Assembly (NCBI GenBank): GCA_001643675.2
Contig: LSRY02000012.1
Location: 1,180,501-1,244,500 of the forward strand
Reading direction: 5' to 3'
Source: Monocercomonoides exilis
Lineage: Eukaryota > Preaxostyla > Oxymonadida > Polymastigidae
Length of the DNA stretch: 64,000 bases
Shown here: positions 11,591 through 25,200 of the stretch, one piece after another
Numbering within the stretch: the stretch's first letter is position 1
Layout: each line of letters starts with the position of its first letter
Program-made: the position numbers and the translations under genes
The notes under the pieces: model-generated
Told to the model about the DNA's origin: nothing
Databases searched by the model: none
Seen by the model: the letters and a program-made list of their open reading frames with translations, nothing else

Positions 11591-14500
11591 TCATTTTTTC
11601 CTTTTGTTCTTTTTTTGCTTCTTCGATTTCTTCTGCTTCGAGTTCTTGTTTCCCAAATCAAGACTTCCCAGCCATTCATCACTCTGCCCTTTCCTTTTGC
11701 GTTTTGGTGTTTCTTCTTTCTGAACAGCACTTGCTATTTCTTCTTTCTCCTCTTTCATCTGCTTCTGAGTCAATGCAGGCTGTTCATTGGATTCTCTGTG
11801 CTTTGCCACATACTGCACCACATCCAGATCAAAATCATCGCCTTCTTCATCTTCATTGCTGCTTCCTTCACTGCTCGATTCTGACACCTCATGTTCTTCT
11901 TTTCCCCTTTCTTTTCCTTTTTCTTTGCCTTCTTTTTTGTTTTCTCCTTTCCTTCCTTCCTCAACAATGTGCGCCTCGTGCTTCTCTTCCACTAACATGT
12001 CTGTATCACTCTCGTCTGTGTCACTTTCATCTGTATCTTCATCAAGCTCATCTGCATCTTCTCTTCCCCCTCCTCTTCTCCTCTTCCTCTTCCTCGAATT
12101 CTCATTCATCCGTACTCCATTCCCTCTTCCACATTCTCCTTCTCCTTCCTCTTCCTCTTCTTCCTCATCATCATCCTCTTCATCCTCCTCCTCTTCCTCC
12201 TCATCTTCTTCTTCCTCTCCCTGCAGTGACCTCCAGCTCAGATCCAGCCCTTCATCAAAGGATTGCTTCAGCTGCAGCCCCATCTTCACACGACTCAGCG
12301 CAAATTGCATAGCATTCGTCAGCTTTCGATGCTGGCAGGCAAACACAAAATCCTCTCCCCCGTTCTCTTCCACCACTTCATACGCCGCCCGCCGGATCTG
12401 CTTCCACATCTGCTGCTCTTTTGTCTGTTTTTTGAATTCTTCAGATGGATGAGAAGAAGAAGAAGAAGAGGAAAAAGAGGAAGAAGATGAAGAAGATGAA
12501 GAAGATGAAGAAGAGGAAGCGGAAGGAGAAGAGGAGGAGGAAGAGGAAGAAGAGCCAGCACGAATAAGCGAAATGGAAGGCTTGATGGTTGGTGTTGTGT
12601 CATCAGAGGTGGAAATATCGGATGAACTGGCAAGAAGAGAGAGAGTGGTTGAAGTGGATGGATGCGATGTGGATGTGAAAGAGGTGTTGGTATTTGAAAT
12701 AAGAGAATGAGGAAGAGAAGAAGAAGAGGAGGAGGAGGAAGAAGAGGAAGAAGAGGAAGAAGAGGAAGAGGAAGAAGAAGAAGAAGAAGAAGAAGATGAT
12801 GATGATGACTGATGTGATTGAAGTGATTGAAGTGAAGATTGATTTGAGAGAACATCAGAAGAGTGTTGAAGTGAATGATCTTCATAAAGTGTATGTGATG
12901 AATTTTGTGAAGCTTTAGAAGAAGAAGAAGAAGAAGAGGAAGAGGAAGAAGACAATAAAATGGAAGAAGAAGAAGAATTAGAAGAAGGATTAGAAGCAAT
13001 ATTTCCCGCGGATGCACGCAAGTCATCAAGTTTGCGTGCACCACAATGACCATCATCAGAATCTTCATTGACCATTGCAGAATGAGCCAAAGAAGAGCCT
13101 TCTTCTTGTTTCACAGCCTCAAAACGAAGCAAGTTCAAAGCAGAGTTTAAGATTTCTGGTTGGATGAAGTGCAGACGAAGTGGAGATGGAGGTGGGGGAG
13201 GAAGGGAAGATCGTGAAGAAAAAGCGTAGGAGGAGGATGAAGAAGAAGAAGAAGAAGAAGAAGAAGAAGAAGAAGATTGCAATGTTTGAGGTGATGATGA
13301 AAATGAAGATGGCATATTTGAAGATGTTGATGTGAATGCTGATTCCAACATTTCATCATTCATCTTTGCATCTGATGCAAACTTGCTGAAGTATTGATTC
13401 ACATCAGGTGCAGCAGCAGTGAATGAGCTATGGAGAGCAAGAGGCTGATGACTGAGTGGAGGAGGAGGGGGAAGGTTGTATGTTTGTGGGGGAAGAGGAA
13501 GAATCAAGCGGACGTTGTGCTTTTCTGGATCAACAAAGTATGATAGAGACATCGGTTGCATGGGGTTGGGCTCTTTGTGAAGAATGTCTGAAGAAAAAGA
13601 AGAGGAAGAGGAAGAGAAGGAAGAGGAGGAAGAAAGAGAGGAGGAGGAGGAGGAAAAGGAAGATGTTGATGAGGAGAAGGAAGAAGGAGAGTCAGCAGTG
13701 AGAGGAGAAGGAGGCATGATAGAATTAATGGATGTGTCGGAAGAACCAGAAAATGTGTTTGTGTTGGAAATTGGTCGAGACGAAGAAGAAGATGATGATG
13801 ATAATGTTGTTGAGGATGAAGTGGATGATGTGGATGAAATGCTTGACAATTGAGATGCAGCTGGTTTATTTGCTTTGTTTTCTTTCACTTTCGACGAATT
13901 CTCAGAAAGTTTATTGGCATTTTGAGAAGAAAGGGAAGAAGTGGAAGAAGATGACGTTGATGAATTGTTCTGAATAAAACGCATGTGCTTAACTTCTTCT
14001 TGTTTGTCTTGCTCTTTTGAATCTGCTTGTGATTTGGTTAACCCCTTTTCATTCTTATTCTCTTTTGTTGCATTTCTTCCTTTCGAGTCATCATCTTTGT
14101 TTGCTTCATTGCCTTTCTTATTATTCACCTTGCTGTTGATGTTATTTTCGCTCTTCTTCATCATTGAAATTTTATCATTCTTCTCCATTCCTTTGGAACT
14201 ATCTCCTCTTCCTCCTCCCTCCATCACTCTTTTATCTTCAACTTTCTTTTCTTCCTCATTTTCCTCTTCTTCCTCCTCCTCTTCTTCCTCATCCTCCTCA
14301 TCCTCATCCTCCTCTCCATACTCCCCCGCCATCTGATACCTGTACAGAAACACCGACAGGCACTCACACCCCGCCATGCAGTCAGAAAACCCCACGTCTT
14401 CAAAGTTCATCATCAGCTTCGACGCCACATTCAGCACCCCACACCCAACCACCCTCCCTGCTTCTTCGGCTGACAGCTGCGGAACAAGTTTAGACAGCGC

Positions 14501-17168
14501 TTTTATTGCCTCGTTCTGAAACTCAGTGCGTGTGGACAAGCGGATGGGGAAATCGGGGAGAGGAAAGAGGCTGCGGGGGGAAGGCAGAGCCAGAAAGGGG
14601 AAGTCGTCAGTGACAGAGCGGGGGAGTGGAGAAGCTTGTGTGGTTGGGGCAGCCAGGTGCTTTGGAAGAAATCTCAAACCGTTATCTGAATCAGGTGGTG
14701 GTGGGAATGTGGGTGTGCTAAAGAGCGAAGAAGGAGAAGAAGAGGAGACAAAACCGACAGGGCATATACCCAGTTCCCTCTCTCTCATACGAATTGTCTT
14801 CATCTTGTCAAAAGGATCAAACGCGAGGGCGTGGCGCAGCAGCATCTCCATCAGCGGTCTGTGTGCCATGATGACTGAGGCAAACTTCGGGATCCGCTCA
14901 AAAATGTCCCCCAGCACCTCAAAACTGGATGTGTAGCTGGTTTCGATGGCCTCTCGCTCTGTGTAGCCAGACTGGATGGATGCATCAGAGGAGGCAGAAG
15001 GGCGCATGTGGGTGGAGGACTGGAGAGATTGCTGTGCTTGTGACTGTTGTTGCTGTTGCTGTTGATGTTGTTGTGAGGATGATGAAGATGCAGAATTTGA
15101 GGAGTTCTGTTGCGAGGCGCCTGATTTGTCCTTTTGATTGGAATGGGATTGCTGTTGCTGTTGCTGATTGTGATGCTGATCTTTCTCTTTCTCCTTCTCC
15201 TTTCCTTTCCCTTTCTGCTGTTTGGACTGTTGCTGTTGTTGTTGATGTTGCTGCATCTGCTGCTTCTGTTGCTGCTGTTGGAGAATGAGCTGAATGGGAA
15301 CACGCTGCCTTCGATTTCTACGTGACAGCAGCTGCTTCTGGCTGCTCTGTGTTACTTCAATCGACAAATAGTCGTCTTCATCATCGTCATCGGCCCCATC
15401 CTCCATCAGAAGAGCTATCCCATCTTCAAGATTGAGATGCTCTTCTTCCTCTTCTTCGAAATACTCGCTCTCTTTCTCGTTCTTCTTCTTCTTCTCAATG
15501 AATTGCTGGTTTTGTCCTTGTTTCCTCTTCTGCACCACAGAAAGACTTGTTGATTTTCCATTCGCAGGTGATAAAGCCATCTGAGCATCTTCACTTTCTC
15601 CTCCTTTTTTCCCCTTCTGTGTCGAAGTTGCTGCTGAAGTCCCATTCTTCTGCTGATGCTGCTGCCCTGCTGCCACAACTGCTGTTGCTGATGCTGATGC
15701 TGCTGATGAAGAAGAAGAGGAGGAGGAGGAGGAATTAGCTGCTCCTCCACCACTCGCAACACCCTTCCCTTCCTTCTGCTGCAGCATCGCTCTTGTCTCC
15801 TCTTCTTTCCTCAGCGCTGCTCGCCAGCTGGTCTCTTCAGCTCTCTGGTCCTTCCTTGTCCACTCGTCCCACTGCCGCCAGTCAACATCGAGTGCACCGC
15901 GGAGCAGCTCACACACATCCACCTCTTGCTGCACGGCTTTGAAGGACTCGCCGGACTCGTCCTCTTCACACAGAAGGAGAAGAAGGTTGATGCAGCGCAG
16001 AACGGCCTGAAAATACGATGGAAGATGACAGTGGGGGAGATGGTGGTGGTTATGATGCAAATAAGAAAAAAAGGAAAGAGAAGAGAGAGTAATGTATTTG
16101 TTTGAATAAATGAATGACAAAAATAAAAGCAAGTTGATTGTCTTGTAAGATCGAAAAAATTTACAAAATGCACAAACATGTCTTGTGAGAGGAATGACCA
16201 TAGTATCGCTTGCTTCGAGTTGAGCTTTCTTTTCGTTTTCCCTCTTCTGCTGCTGCTTTTTCTGCCTCTGCTCTTTTTGGAGCCTGGCTCTGGCTCTCTT
16301 TGATAAAGGCAGCGCTGGTTCATCACTTGCTTGGCTAGACTTCCCTTTCTGAACAATTTGTGTATTGTTTGAATTCATTGCCTTCTGAAACTCATCGCTG
16401 TTGCGCTTAAGCACTCGGATGTGCTGTTGAAGCAGAGAAATTACTCTTTCTTTTGCGTGGAATTTTTCCAAAAATTCCAACGCTCCTGTACACTGGCCAT
16501 AGCAATTGAGCCCAGCCAGTATCTGCTCAAGTGCAGAAGCATCAAGATCCGTTTCAACTGGATCTTCCATAGCGTTCAAGAGTACTTCAGGAATTATGTC
16601 CATTGCTTCATATTCTTCATTTTCATCGTCAATCATAAGCATTGCATAAGCTGTGAATAATCTTCTGTGATAAGAGATATCTGACGCAAGTCCACCACGT
16701 TGAAGCGGCTTGTTCTTAGATATTTTATCTGCAGCTATTCGAACAAGATCGACAATTTGATCATAAAGAGAAGAGTTGGTTATTGTATCAGAAATGGGTC
16801 CATAACAAAAGAAGTGGATAATTCGACCACGGAAAACAATTTCCGCAAAATAATCCATCAATGGAAACCTCAATTCTGGTTGATGAATTGAGTACTTTAA
16901 AAGAAGACGGATTGTTGTGCAGAAACGAGGAGTGACAAGTTCTTCAACATTTCCAAAAGGAACTCGATCTAAAGTATCCATGCAAATCGAAAGATCATGT
17001 AATTGTTTTACAAAGCGTTTTGTTGGAAGGTTTTCCAAAATAGCTAAATGTTACCACAAAAAAGCAATAGAAAGCGTCAAAAAGATAATTAATCATCAAA
17101 CTTGTAATCAACAATGATACGGAAGATCTTGTCTTTTGATCATCTTCATGTGATGAAATCTTTGACAT
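11591..17168 (-). CDS. Large serine- and acid-rich protein with a basic C-terminus, function unknown
   Basis: Three exons: 17168-17102, 17043-16178 and 16006-11591, about 1782 residues. The start is the ATG of MSKISSHEDDQK; donor GTTTGA then GTTTGT, both junctions in frame. The first 300 residues are helical and armadillo/HEAT-like (FVKQLHDLSICMDTLDRV; LLLKYSIHQPELRFPLMDYF). Another folded block near 14340-14940 (FEVLGDIFERIPKFASVIMA; GCECLSVFLYRYQMAGEYGE) is followed by very long Ser, Glu and Asp runs. The last residues are almost all Lys/Arg (KQKKSKKQKKNKRKK), typical of nucleolar or nuclear proteins. I do not recognise the family. A role in ribosome assembly would fit the helical core plus basic tail but is only a guess. 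Confidence 0.7.
12440..13285. repeat. Serine-coding purine/pyrimidine repeat blocks
   Basis: Several blocks of GAA/GAG/GAT triplets on the plus strand, which are TCN serine codons on the coding minus strand, for example 12717-12805 and 13222-13276. Each block encodes a run of about 15 to 33 serines. Within them the coding strand is nearly pure pyrimidine. Confidence 0.85.
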
Positions 17169-17467
17169 GCGTTGTAGCTCAATCGGTGACGGCGCACGTT
17201 AATTGCTTTAGTGTCCGTAACAGTTTGGATAAGTTTTGTATGAAATACAAAAAATAATATGGATTCAAAGATCCAGTTCATTAAACTCTTTCTTTTGTTC
17301 TTGTTGCCAAATGCAGCAAATAATTTCAAAACAAACAAAAAGCAATAACTTCTTTTAATCATTGTTTCATTGTTTATTCAAATTTCAACTATTAAACATT
17401 ATCTAAATTAAGATTCTATCAGAACAAAACATCCATTTTACATAAAAAATGTAAAGAAAACTCTTGT
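17169..17467. other. Short spacer upstream of the 11591-17168 gene
   Basis: 299 nt between two minus-strand genes. A stretch at 17175-17200 resembles a pol III A box, but no matching B box or tRNA fold follows, so it is left uncalled. Confidence 0.5.
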
Positions 17468-18818
17468 TCAAGAACTAAATATATAATTGATAGTATTTTC
17501 TACATTTTTATTACACATTGCGTAAGCTCCGAGTGCTTCATAATCTTCAACACCAGTTACAAGCATGATATGATTTATGTCAGCTTGCTCTTCGGAAGAT
17601 AATTCTCCATGTTTATGCGAATGTTGTTCTCTTGTCTGTGAATTATGCTTTCCTAAGCTATTCAAATCATCATCAGTTCTCCTTCTTTGAGCAGCCTTTT
17701 CATAATCCCCTCTAACAATTTTGATGAATTCTTCAGGATCACTTAAAATAGCAGCTGCAAGTTCAGGTTGCTGTAACTGTATTTCTCGTAAAACAGCTGC
17801 AACTGCATGTGGATTATGGCAAATCAAATTTCGAATTTGTGCGACCATCGGATGGTTGTGCAGCTGTGTAAGAAGTGACAGCTTGCTTGTCTTTGATTCT
17901 TGGAAAATGATTCTTTCTTCATCATCCTCAGCAGCTCCGACTCCAGCGCCTGAGAAGGCAGTCTTTATGGATTCCACCGTCAAAGTTTCAGGAAGAATGG
18001 AATCTTCTCCCCATTTATTTTTCTCCTTCCCTTCTTCTTCTTCACATTCCTCAAATTCGTCCCCATACTCATCATCGTCGTCTCCAAGTTTTCCGCTTTT
18101 CACCCATTCCATTACTTCATCTGGAATTCCATTCATCAAATACTCAACAGCTCCATTCAAGTCTCCAAATGATGCACGAAGAGCAAGTCTTGCTGATTCC
18201 TGATCAAAGCCCATTCCAACAAGCTCACGAATCTGTTCGATGTTTTGTTCAACAGTATCATGTTCGTTTAAAGAAGTTACATGTTTGAGAGAGTCACAGC
18301 GTTCGGTGGATTTTGCGTTTGGTAAAAATTCTGTTGCTTGTTGTGATTTATCAATGACTTCGAATGATGTTTCAACACTTGAATTGGTAGCTTCTGACAA
18401 AGTAGCTTTAACAGAAGAAGTATTTTGAGAATCTTTTGTAGGTAATTTTAGTGTTGCTAAATAATCTTGTGTTTTTTTTGGACGAGAAGCAGAAAGAATA
18501 TACGATCTTTCAACTGCTAAATCTGCTTTTGCAGATTTTTGCTGATAAAATACGAGCGTAGTTCCATCAATCTTTGAAAGTGAGATGAAAGCAATAAACA
18601 ATATGTTTAAGAAATAAAAAAATTTAACAAAATACTATTGAGCTTTCTTTGAGAGTTTTGTTATCCTCCAAATGAATTCCAGAGAAAACGAATCTTATTT
18701 GTTCTATTGGTATTCCAACGTTGACAGAAAGCTTGCACTTAAGTTCGAACACTGTTTCGTTTTCTTGCATCTCCACATCGTACATTTTTGTGGATAAAGA
18801 TTTTAAATAAAGATGCAT
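17468..18818 (-). CDS. RAD23: RAD23-like ubiquitin receptor (UBL-UBA-XPC-binding-UBA)
   Basis: Two exons, 18818-18636 and 18571-17468, joined at phase 0 (donor GTATTT, acceptor AAG), 428 residues. Residues 1-75 are a ubiquitin-like domain (MHLYLKSLSTKMYDVEM, ending LVFYQQK). A first UBA follows the disordered linker (IEQIRELVGMGFDQESARLA). Next comes the XPC-binding helical domain (NPHAVAAVLREIQLQQPELA) and a second C-terminal UBA (VTGVEDYEALGAYAMCNKNV). This is the full RAD23 domain order. RAD23 carries ubiquitinated proteins to the proteasome through its UBL and partners XPC in nucleotide excision repair. Length is typical for the family. The start ATG gives a UBL N-terminus at the expected place. 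It is divergent to the large plus-strand gene at 19235. Confidence 0.95.
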
Positions 18819-18876
18819 CAATTAAAAATTTTAATAGCAGCTTTAAAAGCAATAAAATGTTAAAAATAAATATAAA

Positions 18877-19060
18877 ATGAGCTTTGTATACTTCCTTTCG
18901 ATTTTCCAAAGCTTCAAAAATGAAATTAAACAAAAATGTGATATCAACATAAGTATTTTGGGTATAAATCTCAAATCAGTATTCATGCTTGCATTTGTGT
19001 TATTATCATTATTTGATGAGTTATTCCATATTGCCACAACACAATTAAAAATTGATCGTT
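18877..19060 (+). other. Candidate first exon of the giant serine-rich gene
   Basis: An open frame from ATG 18877 to a GTATAT donor at 19061 ends at phase 1, matching the phase of the exon at 19235. Its residues show no known domain, so this is only a candidate. It would leave just 58 nt between this ATG and the RAD23 start on the other strand. Confidence 0.3.
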
Positions 19061-19234
19061 GTATATAATTGTATATTTTGCGTAAGACTGATAATTACTT
19101 TTTAGTGGCTTTAACAATTGTTGCAGATTTTTTATCCAAGCAAAATTGCACAAAATATATCCTTGCATGAGTATGACAAATGTTATAAGAATATATAAAT
19201 TCATTTCTTGTTTTATTTGAATATCTTCTTGTAG

Positions 19235-22200
19235 CTTCAGTTTTGCAGCAAAATGGCAACGGTTTTATTGATAAGTCACCAACATTTTTTGCTCTTGTAG
19301 ATGCTGTTGAGTTGTATGTTTTGTTATTTTAATTTCATTGTTGCATCATTTTTCCTTTTTGTTTTGCCTTTAAACCAGCACTGTTCCTACTCCAAGGACT
19401 CACTCTAGCGTTTCACTTATCGTTGAATGGAACAAAGAAGCATCTTTAAATCTTATGCTATTGACTCAAGTTATTGGTTCATCAAGGATGGATCTATTTT
19501 CGTTAAGTATCATTCATCCTGCTTTTGTTATAAGTGTATGTAATTTACTTATTGTAAGGAACAAAAATTATTACCTTTGTTGTATTCAAAATAATTATGA
19601 AAATAAGATTGAAGATGAACGAGATTTTATTGTTCGAGACACTAGGAATGTAATTTGGAGAATACAAATGAAATCACCTTTAGAATTTCAGGAATTTCAA
19701 AAGGTAATTGCGTCCATTAAGCCGACGGCCGTTATAAGCAGCAAAAAATCCCCAAATATCGGATCTATGCATCCTCAAACAAATGAAGTAACGTCTTCAA
19801 GCCAGACTTCATTCATTCGCAATCCTCAGGTGCAACGTGAAATTCCAAGTGATCAAGGAACTAACCTTTCACTCAGTGCTAAGCCATTTGTTCCAAATCT
19901 TTCTTCTCGAACAGGACAGCCCTTAATTCTTGAACAGCCTAAGGCACCGTCAAGGATGATTATTCCTTCAAAGAATCTTCCACCACCTCCTCTTCCACCT
20001 GTTGTGTTGCAGCAACAATTTGCGTTACAAATGGCAGAGTCCGCTGCACAATTACGCTATATGCATTCTCGTTCACCAGACAATACTTTCTCCCCTCATC
20101 CAATGTTTCTCACACCTGCAGCTGGGCAGTTCAACTCTGGTTCTCTTTCAAACACACCTCTTCGCAGTGCAAATGACGCTTCTCCAGCAAACGCCACAAC
20201 CACTATGAAGCCTAAGCAACAACAGCAGCAACAGCAACAGATTCCACAGCCACCGCCAGCTATTTTGGGTAAGCCTTTGCTTCCAATCCCTCGTATTCAG
20301 TCACGCCCAATAGCTGGAACAGCCCACACCCCTGCAGTTGCATTGCCTTATGATCCTCACTCTGCCACGCTCCCTGGACATTCGCATTCTTTCTCCTCTG
20401 CCATCGCTCCATTCTCCTCCTCCCGCTGTTCCACTTCTCCTTCTGAACACTCCTCTGCCTCCTCTGCCTCACTTATCGTCACCCCTCCTACAGCCAGTAT
20501 TCAGTTTACAGCGCCACCAGCACCTACCCCTCTTCCAGTGAGCATCTCCTTCACACGTGACTTCTACGACTCCCGTGTGGCATTTGTGCCTCCATATATC
20601 TTCTTTCCTTATTCACTGACGCTTCTTGGCGCAAAGAGCAACAAGGGAAGGCGAATAACACCGAGTAAAGGTGAAAGAGGAGGAGAAAGAGGAGGAGATG
20701 GCTTACTTTCTCCCACAAAAAAAGGAGAAACCGATGAAAAAATCGTATTGAGCAAAGAAGACAGCCGAAGAAAAGGAGCATCCTGCAGCGACGAGGAAGA
20801 AGGCAACGACCGGCTCTCATTCACGCTAGATGAGATAGTCAAGAGGAGAGGACGCAGACACAGCGCTTTTTCTCCGCTCTGCCCACTCATCGACTTCTGC
20901 TCAGGTACAGACGCCCTGCCGTGCCCAGCTGACCAGCTCCCGGCTTCGGGGCATTCTTTGCCAAAGATGCAGAATTTATCGTTATCAGCTTCTTCATCGT
21001 CATCGAATGCTTCTTCTTCTCCTTCTGCTTCTACTGCTTCTTCTTCATCCTCCTCTTCATCCTCCTCTTCCTCTTCTTCTCCCTCTGATTTCCCTTCTTC
21101 CTCCTTCCTTGCGTTTGTTCCTCGGTATGTGGATGAGAGCGGACATACCCATTTTCGCATAGGCCCTTCCACATTGCTGGCATTCATGATTGCATTAGAG
21201 CACTTCAACAGAGGAGAAGCAGCAATGGCAAACAGCACACAAGGAGAAGAAATGAATGAGAATGGAGAAGATGCACAAATTGACACAGGAAAATGCACTG
21301 AACATGAAATTAACCCTGATTCTTGTGTGAGTGAAAATGCACAAGCAGAGAAAAAGGAATCGAGAACAAACCATTGCTCACCCATAATCGATCATGAGAA
21401 CACTCTCTTTCTCTCCTCCAACAGCATCCTCGCCTCTCCTTCCACCCCTTCCTCTGCCAGCTCTACTCTTTCTTCGCAATCTGCCAATTCTTCCAATTCT
21501 TCTAATACTTCTAATACTTCTCATTCAACCTCCTCCTCCCCTTCTCCCTCTCCCTCACTTCCTTCCCCCATTTCCTCCATCTCCCCCCTCTCCCCACTCT
21601 CCTCCCTCTCTTCTCTCTCTCCTCTCTCACCCTTCCAGCAGCCCCCTCCCTTCGGCGCCATGTGTGCTTTGTTCCCCTTTGATGAGCTGCAGGGCATAGG
21701 CGGACAGACACGCACCAGAAAGCCAGGCTCAAATCCGATGGCATTTGCAGTAAAGGCAAAGTATGTGTCACCGTTTGCGTGTGCGATGAGGGAGGTGAGG
21801 AAGGAGAGGATGAAGAGGCGCTGTAAGGGGAGAGTGAAGGAGAAGGAGGGGAAAGAAGGGAAGGAAGAGAAGAAAGAAGAAAAGGAAGCTGAGAATAACA
21901 CACATAATTTGAATGATAGTGCGACTCATTCAGAAGCCAATGCTCAAATTACTGATCATAAAGAGGAATATCACAGCGCCACTTCCAAAGAAAGAGAAGA
22001 AAAAGAAGAAAAAGAAAAAGAAGATGAAGATGAAGATGATAAACTTGACTTCTCCTGCTGTTGCTGTCTGAAAGTACTGAACAAGCCTCGTCTTGAGCCA
22101 TCTCCTCCAAAGGGAGTATCAGTCAGTCTTCTTTCTGATCCTTCTTCTTCTTCTTCTGTTTCTTCCTCCTCCTTCTCTTCTTCTTCTGCTGCTTCTTCTG

Positions 22201-25200
22201 CTTATTCTTCTTCTTCTTCTTCTTCATTGGCAATAACAAATACACAGACACAAGTGACTCGCACAGGACATGCACCAGCATCTCAGGCAATTCTGCCTTT
22301 GCCTAATGAAATGAAATCTTCTTCTTCCTCTTCGTCTTCCTCTTCTTCTTCAAATTCTTCTTTTTCCTATACGCCTGCTTCTTCTTCTTCTTCTACTACA
22401 ACTACTACTGCTTCTTCTTCTTCACCTTCTACTTCCTCATCTTCTACCCCATTAGCATCATCTTCTCCATTAGTCTCTTCCTCTTCTTCCTCTTCCTCTT
22501 CAACCGCATCATCCTCAAAAGCAACCACCCCTCCCTTCTCTTCCTCCTCTTCCTCCTCTTCTTTTCCACCAATCTCTTCCTCTCACTCTTCCTCTCTTCC
22601 CCCAGACACCCTCAATGACACCTCTGCTTCTCATTCTTCTTCCTCTTCCTCTTCCTCTTCCTCTTCCTCTTCCTCTCGCCTTCTTCGCTCTCTCAACAAT
22701 TCTTCCCCTCTCCTTCTATCACAGAATTCTCAGAGCAATGCTACCCTTCAAACACTTCCCATTGCTCCATTAGCTCCTTCACTCCCTTCCTCTTCTTCTT
22801 CGCCTGCTTTGCTGATGTCTTCGGCTTCCTCTTTCTCCTCTTCTTGCTTCCCTTCTTCTTCCTCTCCTTCTTCTTCTTCTTCTCCTGCTGTTGGCACTGC
22901 AGCATCAACAGTTAATACACCTTCTTTCTCCACTCTTTCCTCTTCTTCTACATCCATATCCCCTCTTATTCCTTCTTCTTCATTAACATCATCATCTTCC
23001 TCTTCCTCTTCCTCCTCCTCCTCCTCTTCTTCTTCTTCTTCTTCTTCTTCTTCTACCTCTTCTGCTAATCCTCGTGACTCCTTCCAGCCGCTACTGCCAA
23101 ATTTCCTCTCTCCCATCGTCTTTCCTGAAGAGACTAACAAGTCTAACAAAACACCTCAAGCAGTTAGCGAGGTGATTTCTTCTTCTTCTTCCTCCTCTTC
23201 TTCTCCTTCTCCTTCTCCTATTCCTTCTCCTTCATTGAATTCCTCTTCTCTATTAAATGCTTCTTCTTCCTCTCTTTCTCCTTCTCTTCTTCTTCCTCAG
23301 AGCTCCCACTCTATCTTTACACAGCCTCTGCTTCTGCCTCAAATACAAACACAAACACAAGCACAGTCTCTATCGCAATCACAACCATCATCACTTGTTC
23401 AACAGCAACAACCTCTATCACAACCACAACCACAATCGCAATCGCAATCACAATCACAGCATAATCAGCTAAGTCAACAGATTAATCATCAGATTAATCA
23501 ACAACAAATACAGAATCAGAATCAGAAGCAACCTGTCTCTCTCCCTCAACCACCTGAACAATCAAAATCTCCATTTTCTCCTTCTCTTTCACTATCTGCT
23601 TCATCATCATCATCTTCTTCTTCTTCTTCTTCTTCTGCCTTCACACAAATCCCTCAGCTCCCATCTCATTCTCTTCCTCCAAATAACACACAGCTTCAAA
23701 GCTTGTTTTCTTTGGTTGTCCAGCCACAAATACAGTTACAGCAAGCACAGCAAATACAGCAAAATCAACAGGGTCAACACAATATTCATCAGAACATTCA
23801 TCAGAACCATCAGAATAATCCTCTTCTTCAGCTTCAGCTTCAGCCACCACCTCCTCCTCCTCCTCCATCGCATCTTCCTCTCCCTCTCCCTCTCCCTCTC
23901 CCTCTTTCACAGCCTATTGCTTCGCAATGCTTGCCTATTGGTCAGATACCAAGTTCTTCTTCCTCTTCCTCCTCTTCTCCTTCTCTGCCTTCTTCTGCTT
24001 CATTACTAGGCACAAACACAAGAGCAAACATAGGAACAGCTGATCAGCATTATTTCGCTGCTCCTTTCTCTCAGAATGAAGAGAACAAAGAAGTTGATAT
24101 AAATGTCAATAATACCAATACACAAGATAAAAGATCAGAACTTACTCCAAACACACTCACTGATCATTCTCTTCCCTCTTCTTCCTCTTCCTCTTCCTCT
24201 TCCTCTTCCTCTTCCTCTTCCTCTTCCTCTTCCTCTTCCTCTTCCTCTTCCTCTTCCTCCTCCTCCTCCTCCTCCTCCTCTCATTCTCTTCTCTGCACAG
24301 CCACGCTCACCTCACCAGGCATAGATTCTTCATCTCAGCTGGCACAGAGGATATTCCCTTCCTCCTCCCAGCTGTCTGTCCTCTCAGCAGCGTTCTCTTC
24401 TCTTTCTGAGGGCGCTCTGCTGTCTATTGTTCACTCTGGTTCTTATGTTTCTTCTCTTGGCTCGTTTCCTCCTTCATCTTCTTCTTCAAGTGCTTCTTCT
24501 TCGTCGTTGTCATCTTCTTCGTCTTCTTCTCTTTCTTCTTCTGATTCAACTTCCTCAACTTCTACTGATTCTTCCTCTTCCTCTTCCTCTTCCTCTTCCA
24601 ACTACTCCCGCTCCTCCTCCATCACCCCAGTCTCTGCCAAGTCCTCTGACAGCTTCCCTTCCCTCTCCCACCACGAGTTAAGTGACGACTCACACACATC
24701 CCCTTCTCCTCGCATATATTCTGAATGCTCAAGATCTGCTTCTGCTTCTTCTGCTTCTTCTTCTGCTGCTGCTGCTTCTGCTGCTTCTTCTGCTGTTTCT
24801 TTGCCTTCCCCTCCTGTTTCTCCTTCTCCTCCTTCTTCCTCTTCTTCCTCTTCTCTTGCTTCCTCCATCGCTTCCTCCTCTGGCTCTTCTGCCTCTCCTT
24901 CTTCCTCCTCCTCTCCTTCTCCTTCTTCCCATTCTTCTTCCTCCTCCTCATCTTCCTCTTCTTCTTCTTCCTCTTCTTCTTCTCGTTCCTCTTCCCCTTC
25001 CCCATCTCCTTCTTCTCCCTCTGCTCTTTCAGCTCTTTCAGCTCTTTCTCCTTCCTCTTCTGCCTCGTATGTCCTCGAAGAGCTCTCTAAGATGGACATC
25101 ACCCCAATCCTCACTCACCCCAAAAGCAGACTCAGACAAGGAGGTTTACCGCCAGCTAATAAGAGATCGCATTTTGCTGAGGGAATTGAGGGTGGAAGGG

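Noticed and set aside
11536-12490. Plus-strand serine/leucine-rich open frames
   Set aside because: These mirror the acidic Glu/Asp codons of the minus-strand gene and have no domain, start context or splice structure.
17170-17235. tRNA-like A box (TAGCTCAATCGG) on the plus strand
   Set aside because: The D stem does not pair and there is no B box or TTCGA loop downstream.
24602-25114. Long antisense acidic open frame opposite the serine runs
   Set aside because: TCN serine codons read backwards give stop-free Glu/Arg/Lys frames; it is a shadow of the sense gene.
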